From Pseudorhodobacter turbinis (lineage in GTDB: Bacteria > Pseudomonadota > Alphaproteobacteria > Rhodobacterales > Rhodobacteraceae): a stretch of 64,000 bases of DNA. The position numbers were made by a program, and so were the translations under genes. Below are positions 63,489 through 64,000 of the stretch, one piece after another; the first letter of the stretch is position 1, and each line of letters starts with the position of its first letter. The notes beneath the pieces are model-generated. The model did not search any database and was not told the DNA's origin. It worked only from the letters and a program-made list of their open reading frames with translations. The stretch spans positions 1,302,001 to 1,366,000 of the forward strand of contig NZ_CP039965.1 in NCBI RefSeq assembly GCF_005234135.1. Reading direction: 5' to 3'.

Positions 63489-64000
63489 TCACTCCTGAAA
63501 TACATAGGTGCCGGGGGCATCGCAGATGGGGGCATAGCCCTTGGCCTTTGCGCCCATCTGTGGCGGCTTGACCGGCGCGCCCGAGGCCTCGTCCAGCCAT
63601 GCGGTCAGTGCGGGCCACCATGATCCGTCCACGGGCTGGGTTTCGTCAGACCAGCTATCGGGGCCGGTATGGGGGTCATCCTTGGTCTTGGTGCGCATCC
63701 GGTAATGGCGGTGCGGGTGCCCCGGCTCGGATACGATGCCCGCATTATGGCCGCCGCTGGTCAGCACAAAAGTCACATCCGTATCGGACAAAAGGTTGAA
63801 CTTATAAACCGAATGCCAAGGTGCCACATGGTCACGCTCGGTCCCGACCATAAAGACCGGCACGCGGATGTCGGATATGGCGATGGGTTGATCGCCCACG
63901 AAATAGCGCCCCTCGGCCAGATCGTTTTTCAAGAACAGGCGGCGCAGATACTCGGAATGCATCCGGTAGGGCATGCGCGTTGCATCGGCATTCCACGCCA
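63489..64000 (-). CDS. phaC: Poly(3-hydroxyalkanoate) synthase (class I, 5' part outside window)
   Basis: The last 170 codons of a PhaC-type polymerase; the frame is open to the window edge, reading WNADATRMPYRMHSEYL at its start. The catalytic Asp in GTERDHVAPW and His in TSGGHNAGIVSEPG of the Cys-Asp-His triad are visible; the Cys lies outside. The C-terminal WWPALTAWLDEASG...APGTYV ending is typical of class I enzymes. It stores acyl units as granules coated by the phasin encoded downstream. Confidence 0.92.
   Translation of the reverse strand, partial: AWNADATRMPYRMHSEYLRRLFLKNDLAEGRYFVGDQPIAISDIRVPVFMVGTERDHVAPWHSVYKFNLLSDTDVTFVLTSGGHNAGIVSEPGHPHRHYRMRTKTKDDPHTGPDSWSDETQPVDGSWWPALTAWLDEASGAPVKPPQMGAKAKGYAPICDAPGTYVFQE

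Overview
The window reads as a chromosomal segment of an alphaproteobacterium of the Rhodobacterales (Roseobacter-like). This is inferred from the high GC content, the many TRAP/ABC uptake systems tied to acyl-CoA catabolism, the phasin/PHA synthase and acetate kinase cluster, and the style of the regulators; no rRNA or tRNA gene was seen to confirm it.

Layout. (1) Bases 1-8325, minus strand: one operon with a branched-chain-amino-acid-type ABC importer (livG, livF, binding protein, livH, livM) followed by an acyl-CoA dehydrogenase, a zinc-free MDR oxidoreductase and an acyl-CoA ligase, with a divergent LysR regulator. This looks like import, CoA activation and oxidation of one unknown organic acid. 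(2) 9545-12099: RraA-like aldolase, 2-hydroxyacid dehydrogenase and GntR regulator. (3) 12102-25478: a large acyl-CoA degradation region. On the minus strand are an HTD2-like hydratase, a CaiB CoA-transferase, an acyl-CoA dehydrogenase, an SDR and an IclR regulator. On the plus strand are an acyl-CoA dehydrogenase, thioesterase, DUF35 protein, Cys-less thiolase-like protein, ADP-forming acyl-CoA ligase, MaoC hydratase, crotonase and an unidentified membrane protein. (4) 25475-33396: LysR, a TAXI-type TRAP transporter, two-subunit CoA-transferase, nitronate-monooxygenase-like protein and MmgE/PrpD protein.

(5) 33447-57290 is an island of insertion sequences and decay. It holds three IS6-family copies in the same orientation (one intact, one internally deleted, one with a nonsense mutation), two IS5-family copies, fragments of IS110- and IS3-type elements, and remnants of an aldehyde dehydrogenase, a serine recombinase, an ene-reductase, a YeiH-type transporter and a phosphate acetyltransferase. 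Between them lie intact cargo genes: HdeD and DUF1003 membrane proteins, a citrate-lyase-like/CaiB/LysR trio, a disulfide oxidoreductase, a host-attachment protein, a cupin, and a proline biosynthesis set (proA, proC, proB). The most striking locus is 50705-54696: a nonribosomal-peptide-synthetase-like gene with condensation, adenylation, carrier and membrane acyltransferase-3 domains. It is broken in two by a -1 frameshift lying on a canonical-looking slippery heptamer, and IS6 copies bracket it.

(6) 57366-64000: cbpA-cbpM chaperone pair, then on the minus strand PHA synthase (cut by the window end), fabI, a MaoC-phosphate acetyltransferase fusion, acetate kinase, phasin and universal stress protein. 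This is a carbon-overflow, polyhydroxybutyrate and stress module. The fusion protein may have made the decayed stand-alone pta at 56425-57290 dispensable.
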